Source: Campylobacteraceae bacterium
GTDB lineage: Bacteria > Campylobacterota > Campylobacteria > Campylobacterales > Sulfurovaceae
NCBI GenBank assembly: GCA_027055805.1
Contig: JALUMR010000050.1
Coordinates: forward strand, 1 to 39,640
DNA length: 39,640 bases
Direction: 5' to 3'
The position numbers and the translations under genes are program-made. A model generated the notes under the pieces. That model searched no databases, was not told the origin of the DNA, and worked only from the letters and a program-made list of their open reading frames with translations. Shown here piece after piece: positions 1-10,300 of the stretch (position 1 is the first letter of the stretch; each line of letters begins with the position of its first letter).

Positions 1-326
1 ACACCGTCAATATTGTAAGCTAAAACAATTGAACCTACAACAGCAGGGAACATATAAAGTTTTTTCTTTTTAAGAGTTTTTGGCTTAAGAGGTTTATCTG
101 AACCTGCAAAGTTTACCATTCTTTTTGTAATAGACTTAATTCCATCACCTGAACCCGTTGGTGTATAGTTCACTTGGTTTTTTGTTGCATTAAAGTAATC
201 TGCTGTCCACGCTTTATAAACAGGACCAGGGAAAGATGCACCTCTACCTTTTAGTTCATCTGCATTGGCTGAAGAGATAGCAAGAGTTGCTATAAGCGTT
301 GTTGTTAAAAGTTTTGAAAATGTCAT
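1..326 (-). CDS. pstS: PstS-like phosphate ABC transporter substrate-binding protein (N-terminal part; 3' end outside window)
   Basis: Minus-strand translation from ATG at 326: MTFSKLLTTTLIATLAISSANADELKGRGASFPGPVYKAWTADYFNATKNQVNYTPTGSGDGIKSITKRMVNFAGSDKPL...; signal peptide plus PstS-type GASFP / YTPTGSGDGI / FAGSD motifs; Pho box upstream. Confidence 0.88.
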   Translation of the reverse strand, partial: MTFSKLLTTTLIATLAISSANADELKGRGASFPGPVYKAWTADYFNATKNQVNYTPTGSGDGIKSITKRMVNFAGSDKPLKPKTLKKKKLYMFPAVVGSIVLAYNIDG

Positions 327-372
327 TTTGACTTCCTTTTGTTTTTGATATAAGAGATTATAAAACAAGTTG

Positions 373-390
373 GTAACAGAATGATAACAG
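373..390 (-). promoter_or_regulatory. Pho-box-like direct repeat upstream of pstS (CTGTTAT-CATT-CTGTTAC), then 10 bp, then TATAAT
   Basis: Minus strand reads CTGTTATCATTCTGTTAC CAACTTGTTT TATAAT; 7-4-7 direct repeat with 11-bp period. Confidence 0.8.
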
Positions 391-403
391 CTACTAAACC
401 AAG

Positions 404-1087
404 TCAGACCAATTTATAGCCCACTCCCCATATAGGAACAAAGTACTCTTTTTCTCCTGTTGGATCTATTTTCTTTTTGAGTCGGTTTATGGTAACGTTG
501 ATGGTTTTGTCATGAAAGTTCATATTGTCATCTCCCCATACTTCATCTCTTAAAAAATCTCTATTTAATGTAATGTTTGGGTTTTTAACAAAAGTGTGTA
601 GTAGTTTAAACTCTAAATTGGTAAGTTCTATGCGTTCATGGTCTATGGTGAGCGTATGATTTTCAATGTTTAGGGTTAAGTCTTTGTATTTGATTTTATC
701 ATTTGAGGTTGCACCTGAACGACGAAGTAGGGCTTGAACACGTAAAATCAACTCTTTTGGTTTGAAGGGTTTTGTGATGTAGTCGTCGCCACCTCTTTCA
801 AAACCCTCTTCGATGTCTATATCTTTGTCTCTAGCTGTTAGAAAAATAACGGGAATGTTATATCCATACTTGCGAAGGTTGGCTATAAACTCACTCCCCT
901 CGCAACCAGGTAAGTTACGGTCAACTATCATCAGTGCTGGGTTCTCTTCTTCTAAGAACTGTTCTACCTTGTCTGTGGAAAGAAAGCCCATGGTCTCATA
1001 ACCTGCTTTTTGAAGGTGATATTCAAGAAGTTCTAAAATATCTTCTTCATCTTCGATAATAACTATTTCTAAGGATTCTGTTTTCAT
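404..1087 (-). CDS. phoB: OmpR/PhoB-family response regulator, probable phosphate regulon regulator
   Basis: Receiver domain (IVIIEDEEDILELL, VDRNLPG, FLTAR, DDYITKPF) plus winged-helix output domain (LTNLEFKLLHTF, VTINRLKKKI, GVGYKLV). MKTESLEIV start preferred over the longer ORF start at 1162, because the extra N-terminus is not domain-like and overlaps the Pho box. Confidence 0.85.
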   Translation of the reverse strand: MKTESLEIVIIEDEEDILELLEYHLQKAGYETMGFLSTDKVEQFLEEENPALMIVDRNLPGCEGSEFIANLRKYGYNIPVIFLTARDKDIDIEEGFERGGDDYITKPFKPKELILRVQALLRRSGATSNDKIKYKDLTLNIENHTLTIDHERIELTNLEFKLLHTFVKNPNITLNRDFLRDEVWGDDNMNFHDKTINVTINRLKKKIDPTGEKEYFVPIWGVGYKLV

Positions 1088-1110
1088 GTTAAAGAGTCTA
1101 CTCCTAAAGG

Positions 1111-1128
1111 GTAACGAAATGATAACAT
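1111..1128 (-). promoter_or_regulatory. Pho-box-like direct repeat upstream of phoB (ATGTTAT-CATT-TCGTTAC), then 10 bp, then TAGACT
   Basis: Same 7-4-7 architecture and same 10-bp gap to a -10-like hexamer as the pstS and porin boxes. Confidence 0.65.
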
Positions 1129-1242
1129 TTTGATTTGCTGATTTGTTTGAATTACCCATCAAAAGGAGAACTAAAGATGGGTAGTTTTTTAAGAAGAGGT
1201 ATTTTTTTAGCTGCTTGTTTGCAGCTATTTAATAAAAGTTGA

Positions 1243-2262
1243 CTACCACTCTACAGCAGCAGTTAACATGATTTTATCATTACTATTATCACCTACTTTA
1301 GTACCATCTTCTTTGATGTAGTTGGCGATAAACTCAACATTTTTATTGTACTCATATGCTACACCTGCAAGAGTTCTTTTTTTGTCGCCTGTATTGTCAT
1401 CCATGTCAAAGTAGTCATATCTACCAAGTAGATTTAATTTTGGAGCAACTCTGTACTCACCATTTACTGAGTAACCTTTTCCTTTTTTACTCGCAACAGC
1501 ATCTTGAACATCAATGTATTGAGCAGCAACTAGAAACTCAGGTTGGTTGTAAACAGCATGTGCACCCATCCAGTTTAAGTCTTGGTTTCCATGTTTGTTA
1601 CTTTTTTTGTTTTGTTGTCCAAAGAAAGAGACATTTGCATAAGTTAGTGACTTTTTAGCATGTTTTTTCCCTGTTCCAAGGATATGACCTGTAAGTCTCC
1701 ACTCACCACTAAGACCTTGTCCATCTTCTTCGTTGTGGTATCCCTCTCCATTGAAAACACCCAATTCACTTGAAAAGTAAGGCGTTTTTGTTTTAAAATT
1801 AACCCCTCTATCTGCAGAGTTAGTAATATCAGCTCCATTTTTAGCTTCAACTAAAGTTTTTGAAATTGAACGGTAGTTCCAACCATTATGCTCTTCGTAA
1901 TCAATCCAAGGTCTGTGTGCTTGTCCTATCTCTACACCTGTGTTTGGTAGAACATTGTCTAGGTAAAGGTAAGCATATTTAAGTCTTACTTTACTATCAC
2001 CTGCATCATCATGAGTATCAAGAGTAATTCTCATGTAATCTTTTGGATTCTCTTTAAAATAAGCTTTTACTTGTAAGTAGTTACGTCTTGTTTCAAACTT
2101 ATTAGTTTTATCCCCATTGTTATCTTTTGTGTTAACAAACCCTAAATAATGTGTTCCTGAAAATTTAAGTACAGGTGCTTTTGATTTAACCACACTCTCC
2201 CCAGCTGTTGCTATTGTTGTTACTGTAGCTATAGCGATAGCAGATAGTAAAATTTTTTTCAT
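1243..2262 (-). CDS. OprP/OprO-like outer-membrane porin, probably phosphate-induced
   Basis: Signal peptide; Tyr-rich alternating beta-strand pattern ending in aromatic W; motifs such as FKTKTPYFSSELGVFNGEGY, AAQYIDVQD, GVAYEYNKNVEFIANYIKED; Pho box upstream. Confidence 0.78.
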   Translation of the reverse strand: MKKILLSAIAIATVTTIATAGESVVKSKAPVLKFSGTHYLGFVNTKDNNGDKTNKFETRRNYLQVKAYFKENPKDYMRITLDTHDDAGDSKVRLKYAYLYLDNVLPNTGVEIGQAHRPWIDYEEHNGWNYRSISKTLVEAKNGADITNSADRGVNFKTKTPYFSSELGVFNGEGYHNEEDGQGLSGEWRLTGHILGTGKKHAKKSLTYANVSFFGQQNKKSNKHGNQDLNWMGAHAVYNQPEFLVAAQYIDVQDAVASKKGKGYSVNGEYRVAPKLNLLGRYDYFDMDDNTGDKKRTLAGVAYEYNKNVEFIANYIKEDGTKVGDNSNDKIMLTAAVEW

Positions 2263-2309
2263 TGTATACTCCTAATGTAATTTTGATAAGTGAAGTATAA
2301 TGGAATATG

Positions 2310-2327
2310 GTTACAAAATGGTTACAG
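2310..2327 (-). promoter_or_regulatory. Pho-box-like direct repeat upstream of porin (CTGTAAC-CATT-TTGTAAC), then 10 bp, then TATACT
   Basis: Minus strand CTGTAACCATTTTGTAAC CATATTCCAT TATACT. Confidence 0.78.
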
Positions 2328-2707
2328 AGTGACTTTATTAGATATTATATTTCACAATTTAAGTTTTAATTTATTATAAATATATTAAAATTATAATATA
2401 AAAAAATAATTTATAATATTAGGAGGTTCAAGAAGTTACTAACAATAAGATTATACTTTGGAGGAAGTACAAAATATTAAAAAGGTCACAATAGCTTTAA
2501 ATAGCTAACGTTATAGATATATCTACACTTATCATAAAGATGTTAACAGGACGTAAAGTTTAACATCTATTTTATTCCCTACATCTTGATAGCTTACTTT
2601 ATAATAAAAATAAATATAATTTAATAGTAAAACTGCTTTTTAATTAAATAATGTTAAAATACAATATAAATAAAAAATAACATATTTAGTTATGTTAAGG
2701 AGTTATA

Positions 2708-3664
2708 ATGAAAATATTTAAGAAAAGCCTTTTGGCAATGATTCTATTTTCTTCTACTTTACTTTTTGCCACTGGTACAACGGACACAACAGGTGTGACC
2801 ATTACTACTGATGATAAAACAAATAACGAGTTGGTTAATTCGGTAGATGCTACTGACATAGTTGATTTGTCTGCAAGTACTACTAGTGGTCTTCATGTTT
2901 GTAATTTTAGAATTAAATCATTACCATCTCCTGAGTCAGGTGTACTTTATATGGCAGATGGTGTAACTAAAGTTGAAGTTAATCAAAACTTAACACGAGA
3001 TGAAACTGATGGCTTAAAGTTTGACCCAAAAGAGGGGTTTGTTGGAAATAGCAGTTTTACTTATACTGGAATAGATGTTAATGAGAATGAAGGAACTCTT
3101 GCAACAGTGACTTTACCAATAATTTCAGAAAATTCTGATAATAATGATACAACTGGTGGAGACGGTGGCAATGGTGGAAGCACATCTGTTATAACAGATG
3201 ATAAAGTAAATCCTAAGATGCTTAATACTTTACCTGCTGTAGATATACTAAATCTATCTGGAAAAGATGCAAATGGTGTGGCTGTAGACAATTTTATTAT
3301 TAAATCATTACCCGATGCTCAGTCTGGAGTGTTGTATATGGCAGATGCTACAACAGCTGTTACAGTTAATCAAAATTTAACACGAGATGAAGCAGATGGA
3401 TTAAAATTTGACCCAGCAGAGGGTTATGTTGGTGATGCTCAATTTAATTATGAAGCAGTAGATGTCAATGGTAACCTTGGAAATGCTGCTACCGTTACTA
3501 TTCCCGTTGTATCAACATTAACACCTGACAATAATGGCAGTGCTGAAGATTGTGTATGTGAAGATTATAATGAGAGTATTCCCGTTTTAAATAACTTCGG
3601 AATTTTATTGATGATGGTTATAACTTCATTATTTGGACTCTTCTTTGCAAGAAAAGAGATATAA
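2708..3664 (+). CDS. Secreted protein with two tandem ~105-aa adhesin-type beta-domains and an IPTL-CTERM-like C-terminal sorting signal
   Basis: Signal peptide MKIFKKSLLAMILFSSTLLFA; two copies of SGVLYMAD..VNQNLTRDE.DGLKFDP.EG.VG...F.Y...DVN; C-terminus SIPVLNNFGILLMMVITSLFGLFFARKEI. Confidence 0.75.
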   Translation: MKIFKKSLLAMILFSSTLLFATGTTDTTGVTITTDDKTNNELVNSVDATDIVDLSASTTSGLHVCNFRIKSLPSPESGVLYMADGVTKVEVNQNLTRDETDGLKFDPKEGFVGNSSFTYTGIDVNENEGTLATVTLPIISENSDNNDTTGGDGGNGGSTSVITDDKVNPKMLNTLPAVDILNLSGKDANGVAVDNFIIKSLPDAQSGVLYMADATTAVTVNQNLTRDEADGLKFDPAEGYVGDAQFNYEAVDVNGNLGNAATVTIPVVSTLTPDNNGSAEDCVCEDYNESIPVLNNFGILLMMVITSLFGLFFARKEI

Positions 3665-3668
3665 TCAA

Positions 3669-4208
3669 CTACTCTAGCCCTTTTATTTTAAAAGAGCGAC
3701 GATGAATTTTACAGAAGCCATGTTTTTTTATGGCTTCTATATGGGCTTTGGTTCCATACCCCTTATGTTTTTCAAATCCATAATCTTTATAAATCTTTGA
3801 GGATTCTATAATGGCTCTATCATGGGTTACTTTTGCTAATATACTGGCTGCACTTACCTCTGGAATTTTTCCGTCTGCTTTTATCATGGTGTTAATACCC
3901 AAAACTCCAAAAGTTTGGTTTCCATCAAATAAGTATATATCTGCTTTTAGCTCTTTTTGAATGCTCTCTAATCCTTTGCCTAAGCAGTAACTTAAGCCAT
4001 TTTTGTCTATTTGTTGAGGAGAGAAGGAGATAATGTGATGAAGTGAATTTTCTATGATGAGAGGGTATAGCTCTTCTCGTTTTTTTTCACTTAGAACTTT
4101 GGAATCCATAAGTCCTGCTACCTTATTTGTCAATATAACTCCAGCCATAACCAAGTCACCTGCTAATGGACCACGTCCTGCTTCATCTATGCCACATAAG
4201 CTAGGCAT
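3669..4208 (-). CDS. rnhB: Ribonuclease HII
   Basis: LCGIDEAGRGPLAGDLVMAGV, DSKVLSEKKREELYP, IKADGKIPEVSAASILAKVTHDR, HKGYGTKAHIEAIKKHG. Confidence 0.95.
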   Translation of the reverse strand: MPSLCGIDEAGRGPLAGDLVMAGVILTNKVAGLMDSKVLSEKKREELYPLIIENSLHHIISFSPQQIDKNGLSYCLGKGLESIQKELKADIYLFDGNQTFGVLGINTMIKADGKIPEVSAASILAKVTHDRAIIESSKIYKDYGFEKHKGYGTKAHIEAIKKHGFCKIHRRSFKIKGLE

Positions 4209-5991
4209 TGTTTATCTCCTCTATTAGCTCTAAAAATGCTTGACCGTAACGTTCAAATTTTACGGCACCTATTCCATGGACTTCTAGCATCTCTATTTTA
4301 TTACTTGGCATGATATTAGAAAGTTCTTTAAGTGTTTTATCAGAGAAGACAACATAAGGAGGAACTTTATTGGCTGTGGCAATCTCTTTACGTAAAGCAC
4401 GAAATTGGTCAAATATTTCAACTTCATAATCGTCAAAGTAGTCTACTTTTTTCTTGGTTTTAGCTTTTTTAACAGACATACGTTCTTCACGAATAGTCAC
4501 GTTCTCTTCACCTTTTAATATATTGGCACCTCTTTCTAAAATATGAAATACTTTATATTCTCCAATAGCTAGGGCATTTAACTCTAAAAGCTTATCGGCG
4601 ATACTTAGCCATTGGGGTTTAGAGTAGTGTTCACCTATGCCATAAACAGAAAGTCTATCATGACCATTTGTTAAAATACGTTGCTCTTTACTTCCACGTA
4701 ATACATCAACTACATATTGTATTCCAAAGGATTGTTTGGTTCTAAAAATAGCAGAGAGAAGTTTTCTAGCATCTTCGGTGATATCTATCTTATTTTTATG
4801 AGGGTTAATACAGTTGTCACATTGGTCTTGACATTCCTTTATGTTGTCATGAAAGTAGGCAGCTACTTGCTGATGTCGGCATGATTCTGAGTTGGCAAAT
4901 CGAGAGATGGTGTTGATTTTTTCAAATGCATTCTCTTTGTAGGGGCTGTCTGGTAAATCTTCTATAAAAGATTTTTGTTGCACAATATCGGCAGTAGAAA
5001 AAAGAAGTAGGGTAGTGGCATCAACCCCATCTCGTCCTGCTCTTCCTATCTCTTGGTAGTAGTTTTCTAAAGTTTTTGGGAGGTTCATATGTACCACAAA
5101 ACGAATGTTACTTTTATCAATTCCCATGCCAAAAGCGATGGTGGCTACGACAATGTTTATATTGTCTGATACAAAATCTGCAAACACTTCATTTTTGATA
5201 TTGGTTGGTAACCCTGCATGATAGGCAGCTGCTTTGTAGCCCTGTTTTTCTAAATATTTTGCTGTAGTCTCTGTCTGTTTACGTGAAAAGGCGTAAACAA
5301 TTCCTGCTACATCTCCTTGTTCTTTTAAAAATTCTAAGAGTTGTCTTCGTCCATCACTTTGACGGTGTTGGGTTGTTATGGTGAGGTTTTTTCTAAAGAG
5401 AGAACCTGTAATAACTTTTGGGTTTTGAAGTGAGAGGTTGTTGAGTATGTCATCACGAACCATGGGCGTAGCAGTGGCCGTAAAGGCTGCTATGGTCGAG
5501 CTAGGAAAAGAGATTTTAAGTTGTGAGAGCATTCTGTAATGCTCCCTAAACTCATGACCCCACTCACTTACACAGTGGGCTTCGTCAACCACAAAAAAGT
5601 TTATGTTTAAGTCCAGCAGAAAAGTTAAAAAATAGTCATTCATAAGCCGTTCGGGGGCAACATAGAGGAGTTTTATTTGGTTTGAACGCAGTTGCTGTTC
5701 TATGGCTTGACTCTCTTCGAGTGTCTGCATGGAGCTTAACATTGCTGCAGCTATACCGTTTTCTCTCAACGCTACCACTTGGTCATGCATGAGGGCAAGA
5801 AGAGGGGAGATAACGATGGTAACTCCAGACATAAGTAACGATGGCAGTTGATAACAGAGTGATTTACCTCCACCTGTGGGAAGAATCATTAGCAAATCTT
5901 GTTGATTTAAAATGGCATCAATGACCTCTTCTTGTTGCTCTCTAAATGTTTCGTGTCCAAAGTAGTGTTGTAGCGTTTCTATTTTATTCAT
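4201..5991 (-). CDS. recQ: ATP-dependent DNA helicase RecQ
   Basis: LPTGGGKSLCYQLP, VDEAHCVSEWGHEFREHY, ATIAFGMGIDKSNIRFVVHMNLPKTLENYYQEIGRAGRDG, C-terminal HRDC-type segment; overlaps rnhB by 8 nt. Confidence 0.95.
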   Translation of the reverse strand: MNKIETLQHYFGHETFREQQEEVIDAILNQQDLLMILPTGGGKSLCYQLPSLLMSGVTIVISPLLALMHDQVVALRENGIAAAMLSSMQTLEESQAIEQQLRSNQIKLLYVAPERLMNDYFLTFLLDLNINFFVVDEAHCVSEWGHEFREHYRMLSQLKISFPSSTIAAFTATATPMVRDDILNNLSLQNPKVITGSLFRKNLTITTQHRQSDGRRQLLEFLKEQGDVAGIVYAFSRKQTETTAKYLEKQGYKAAAYHAGLPTNIKNEVFADFVSDNINIVVATIAFGMGIDKSNIRFVVHMNLPKTLENYYQEIGRAGRDGVDATTLLLFSTADIVQQKSFIEDLPDSPYKENAFEKINTISRFANSESCRHQQVAAYFHDNIKECQDQCDNCINPHKNKIDITEDARKLLSAIFRTKQSFGIQYVVDVLRGSKEQRILTNGHDRLSVYGIGEHYSKPQWLSIADKLLELNALAIGEYKVFHILERGANILKGEENVTIREERMSVKKAKTKKKVDYFDDYEVEIFDQFRALRKEIATANKVPPYVVFSDKTLKELSNIMPSNKIEMLEVHGIGAVKFERYGQAFLELIEEINNA

Positions 5992-6252
5992 GTGTAATAG
6001 TATCTAAAGCCTACTTGAGAAAGTTGCTAATATGTCAAATTGTCATATTAATATAAAACAGATTGCCAATTGTTGCTGATTATAATAAATTGTGATAGAA
6101 AAACAGAAGAAAATATCAGTAATTCTTAAATAACATATTTAAGAATAAATTTATCTAATAATGAAAAAAATATGAAAAATAGTATTTAAATAGTGAAACA
6201 ATCTGATACTATTTTGTTTAATATTAGGATATAGAATTTTAAGGAGAGCAAA

Positions 6253-7305
6253 ATGCAAAAATATATAGTTATCTATTTAATACTAATAAGCATGTTAGGT
6301 GCTACAAGCGTAGAGTCTCAAGTGGGTATAAATGTTGGTATGACATCCACTAAAAATAGCGAGGGTAGTCATTTTAATAATCCGACTATAGGTGTAACAT
6401 TGCAATATAATAATTATGTTGTAATGCCAAGGGTTGATTTGGAATATGTGAAGTTAAAAGATGAAAATGCAAACTCTTTTTTAAAAGGCTCTATAAATGG
6501 TCTGTATGAGTTTGAAAATAATAATAGAGTTGTTCCTTATGTTTTAGCTGGTGTAGGTTATGAAGATGTACAAGGTGGGCAGAAAAATGTTTTTGAAAGT
6601 CACCCTTTTCTTCAAGCTGGTGGAGGGCTAAGTATTGATTTACCAAATAAATATAAAGCAAATGTCGAGGGTCGATTTTTACAGATTTTAGGGGGAAATA
6701 AAGAGGGAAATGAAGCAATTCTTACAGCAGGGGTCTCTGTACCTTTAGGTTCTAAAGCTACTCATAAGAGAGTTGTTAGACCTCATCCTGCTGTTGTACA
6801 TGTATCATCTCCACGTATTGTATATATGCATGATAATGAGTGTAGTATAAAGACAGACCTTCCCGATTTAGATAGAGATGGCGTTGAAAATAGGATAGAC
6901 CAATGTCCTTCAACGCCATGTAATTTTACAGTTGATGATTATGGTTGTCCTATTAGAACTACTTTAAAAATTAATTTTGAAAGTAACTCGGCAGCAATTA
7001 CACGAGACTCTTTTTCAAAAGTTAAAAAATTTGCAAATTTTCTTCTAAAGAGTAAAGGTAGTTATGTAAAGATTTTTGGACATACTGATAGCTTAGGGTC
7101 TGTTAAGAAAAATTTAGATTTATCAAATAGACGAGCGTATGCTGTAAAGAGAGCCCTTATACTTAGAGGTATTAGTTCTTCACGACTTTATGCTGAAGGG
7201 AGAGGGGAGAGTATGCCTATTGCATCAAATGCAACAGCAGAGGGTAGAGCCATTAATCGTCGTATAGAAGCTGAGATAAGCTATCCAAGAGGTAGAAGAG
7301 AATGA
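6253..7305 (+). CDS. OmpA-family outer-membrane protein (beta-barrel, short TSP3-like linker, OmpA peptidoglycan-binding domain)
   Basis: Signal peptide; linker DLPDLDRDGVENRIDQCPSTP; C-terminal KINFESNSAAITRDSFSKVKKFANFL...IFGHTDSLGS...LSNRRAYAVKRAL..RG......EGRGESMPIASNATAEGRAINRRIEAEI. Confidence 0.92.
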   Translation: MQKYIVIYLILISMLGATSVESQVGINVGMTSTKNSEGSHFNNPTIGVTLQYNNYVVMPRVDLEYVKLKDENANSFLKGSINGLYEFENNNRVVPYVLAGVGYEDVQGGQKNVFESHPFLQAGGGLSIDLPNKYKANVEGRFLQILGGNKEGNEAILTAGVSVPLGSKATHKRVVRPHPAVVHVSSPRIVYMHDNECSIKTDLPDLDRDGVENRIDQCPSTPCNFTVDDYGCPIRTTLKINFESNSAAITRDSFSKVKKFANFLLKSKGSYVKIFGHTDSLGSVKKNLDLSNRRAYAVKRALILRGISSSRLYAEGRGESMPIASNATAEGRAINRRIEAEISYPRGRRE

Positions 7306-10300
7306 GTTTTATTACTAGTAATAAAAAAGTAATCTATTCACTTGCACTCATACTGCTTTTGAGTGGTTGTGGAGAAGACAGGGTAGCTACTGCTGATTTA
7401 GATACAGATAATGATGGTATCACTGATAGACAAGAGGCTGTATTGGGAACATCTTATATAAATCCAGATAGTGATGGTGATGGAATTTCTGATGGAGATG
7501 AATCTTCAGAAGACAGTGATGGTGATGGTGTTATTGATGCCTTAGAGTCTTCGATTATAGATAGTGACCATGATGGGGTTTTCAATCAATTTGATAGCAA
7601 AAATGATGACCCAACTAATGATAGCGATGGGGATGGAATCTCTAATCAGTATGAGTTGATAGCTGGGACTAATCCTCTTGATATCAATGACTTTCCGAAT
7701 ATGGAACTTGATAGTGATAATGATGGTTTACCAAACAGTGTAGACCCAAATGATAATAACCCTGATAGTGATGGCGATGGTATACCTGATGGAGCTGATG
7801 CAGATGTGAATGGTGATGGTATTTTAGATAATGGTCTTGATGGAGATAAAGATGGTATAGCTAATTGGGCAGATTCTGATTTAACGGGTGATGACTTTGA
7901 TGGTGATGGCATTAATAATCGGTATGATTTAGATGATGATAATGATTTGTTGGATGATGCAAAAGACCCTAATGATTACAACTCTGATACTGATGGTGAT
8001 GGTATTCAAGATGGTTTTGATGCAGATGTGAATGGTGATGGTATCATTGATAATGGAGTAGATAGTGATGGAGATGGTATAAATGATAAATATGATAATG
8101 TCGATAACTCTAAAGATAGAGACCATGATGGGTTGCCTGATGATTTGGACCCTGATGATTATAATTATGATATGGATGGCGATGGTATAGCAGATGGAGC
8201 CGATGCCGATGTAAATGGTGATGGGATAGTTGATAATGGAACAGATAGAGATGGTGATGGGATTAATGATAGTTCCGATGTTGATGTAAATGGTGATGGA
8301 GTTGTAGATAATGGTAGTGACAGTGATGGAGATGGTATAGCTGATGATAAGGATACCATTGATGATAATGCAGATAGAGACCATGATGGTCTTCCTGATG
8401 CCATAGACCCCAATGATAATAACAGGGATAGTGATTATGATGGTATACCAGATGGAATAGACGCTGATGTTGATGGAGATGGTCGAGTTGATAATGGTCT
8501 TGATAGTGACGGAGATGGTATAAATGATATTGCTGATGTAGATGTAAATGGCGATGGTATAGCTGATAATGGAACAGACCATGATGGTGATGGAATGAAT
8601 GATGCTTATGATGAAGATGATGATAATGATGGGCTTCCTGATAATCTTGACCCCAATGATGCCAATAGTGACAGTGATGGAGATGGTATTCCTGATGGAA
8701 TAGATGCAGATGTCAATGGTGACGGTGGATTTGATAATGGTGTTGACAGTGATGGTGATGGAATCAATGACAAAGCTGATGTGGATGTCAATGGCGATGG
8801 TATACCTGATAATGGTATAGACAGTGATGGTGATGGGGTTAATGATAATTATGATGAGGTGGATAATCGTGAAGATAGTGATGGAGATGGACTTCCCGAT
8901 GCTCTTGACCCTAATGACAATAATCACGACAGTGATGGAGATGGCATACCTGATGGAGCTGATGCAGATGTCAATGGAGATGGTGTAGTCGATAATGGAA
9001 TTGATAGTGATGGTGATGGTATTAATGACTTTTCTGATGTAGATGTTAATGGAGATGGCAACCTTGATAATGGAGTCGATAGTGATGGAGATGGTATAGC
9101 TGATACTCAAGATACAATAGATAATAGTGTTGATAGTGACCATGATGGTTTAGCTGATAGCATAGACCCTAATGCTAATAATTATGATAGTGATGGTGAT
9201 GGTATACCTGATGGAGCTGATGCAGATGTCAATGGTGATGGTATAGTTGATAATGGAGTTGATAGTGATGCTGATGGAATTAATGATTTTGCTGATGTAG
9301 ATGTAAATGGTGATGGTACGCTAGATAATGGAGTTGATAGTGATGGTGATGGAATAGCTGATGATAAAGATACAATAGATAATCATCAAGATAGTGATGG
9401 AGATGGACTCCCCGATGCTATTGACCCCAATGATAATAATAGTGATAGTGATGGAGATGGTATTTTAGATGGAGCTGATGTTGATGTTAATGGTGATGGG
9501 ATTATTGATAATGGTTATGACCATGATGGTGATGGAGTCAACGATTTATCTGATGAAGATGATGATAATGATGGTATAAAAGATGTAGATGACCCAAATC
9601 CTAAAAATTATGACAGTGATGGTGATGGGATTATTGATGGAGTTGATGCTGATGTTAATGGTGATGGAGCATTAGACAATGGAGCCGATAGCGATGGTGA
9701 TGGTATTGCCGATGAGGCTGATGTTGATGTCAACGGAGATGGTATAGCTGATAATGGTGTGGACAGTGATGGTGATGGTGTTAATGATGCTCATGATTTG
9801 GTAGATAACAATAGCGATAGAGACCATGATGGACTCCCCGATGCTCTTGACCCTAATGATAATAACCCCGATAGTGATGGTGATGGTCTTGCTGATGGGG
9901 CTGATAGTGATGTAGATGGTAATGGTATAGCAGATAATGGCGTAGACAGTGATGGTGATGGGGTTAATGATTTAAGTGATAGTGATAGCAATGGTGATGG
10001 GATTATTGATAATGGAATCGATAGTGATGGTGATGGAATAGCTGATAGATATGACCCAATTGATAACAATGCAGATAGAGACCATGATGGACTCCCCGAT
10101 GCTCTTGACCCTAATGACAATAACAGTGATAGTGATGGAGATGGTATTCCTGATGGAGCTGATGTTGATGTCAATGGAGATGGTATAGCTGATAATGGAG
10201 TCGATAGTGATGGTGATGGTATTAATGATATTGCTGATGTTGATAGAGATGGTGATGGGCTTTTAGATATTTATGACCCTAATCCAAACAATCCAGATAT

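Noticed and set aside
404-1162. Longer 252-aa form of the response regulator starting at 1162
   Set aside because: The extra N-terminus lacks domain character, has no SD, and covers the Pho box; the internal ATG at 1087 fits the receiver domain start.
1209-1226. Hairpin AGCTGC-AAACAA-GCAGCT after the porin gene as an intrinsic terminator
   Set aside because: In the direction of transcription (minus) it is followed by A residues, not U, and the stem is only 6 bp.
7929-9143. 404-aa minus-strand ORF (Ile/Thr/Ser-rich) and other antisense ORFs inside the TSP3 gene
   Set aside because: Low-complexity by-products of reading the antisense of GAT/GGT-rich Asp/Gly repeats; no start context or domain character.
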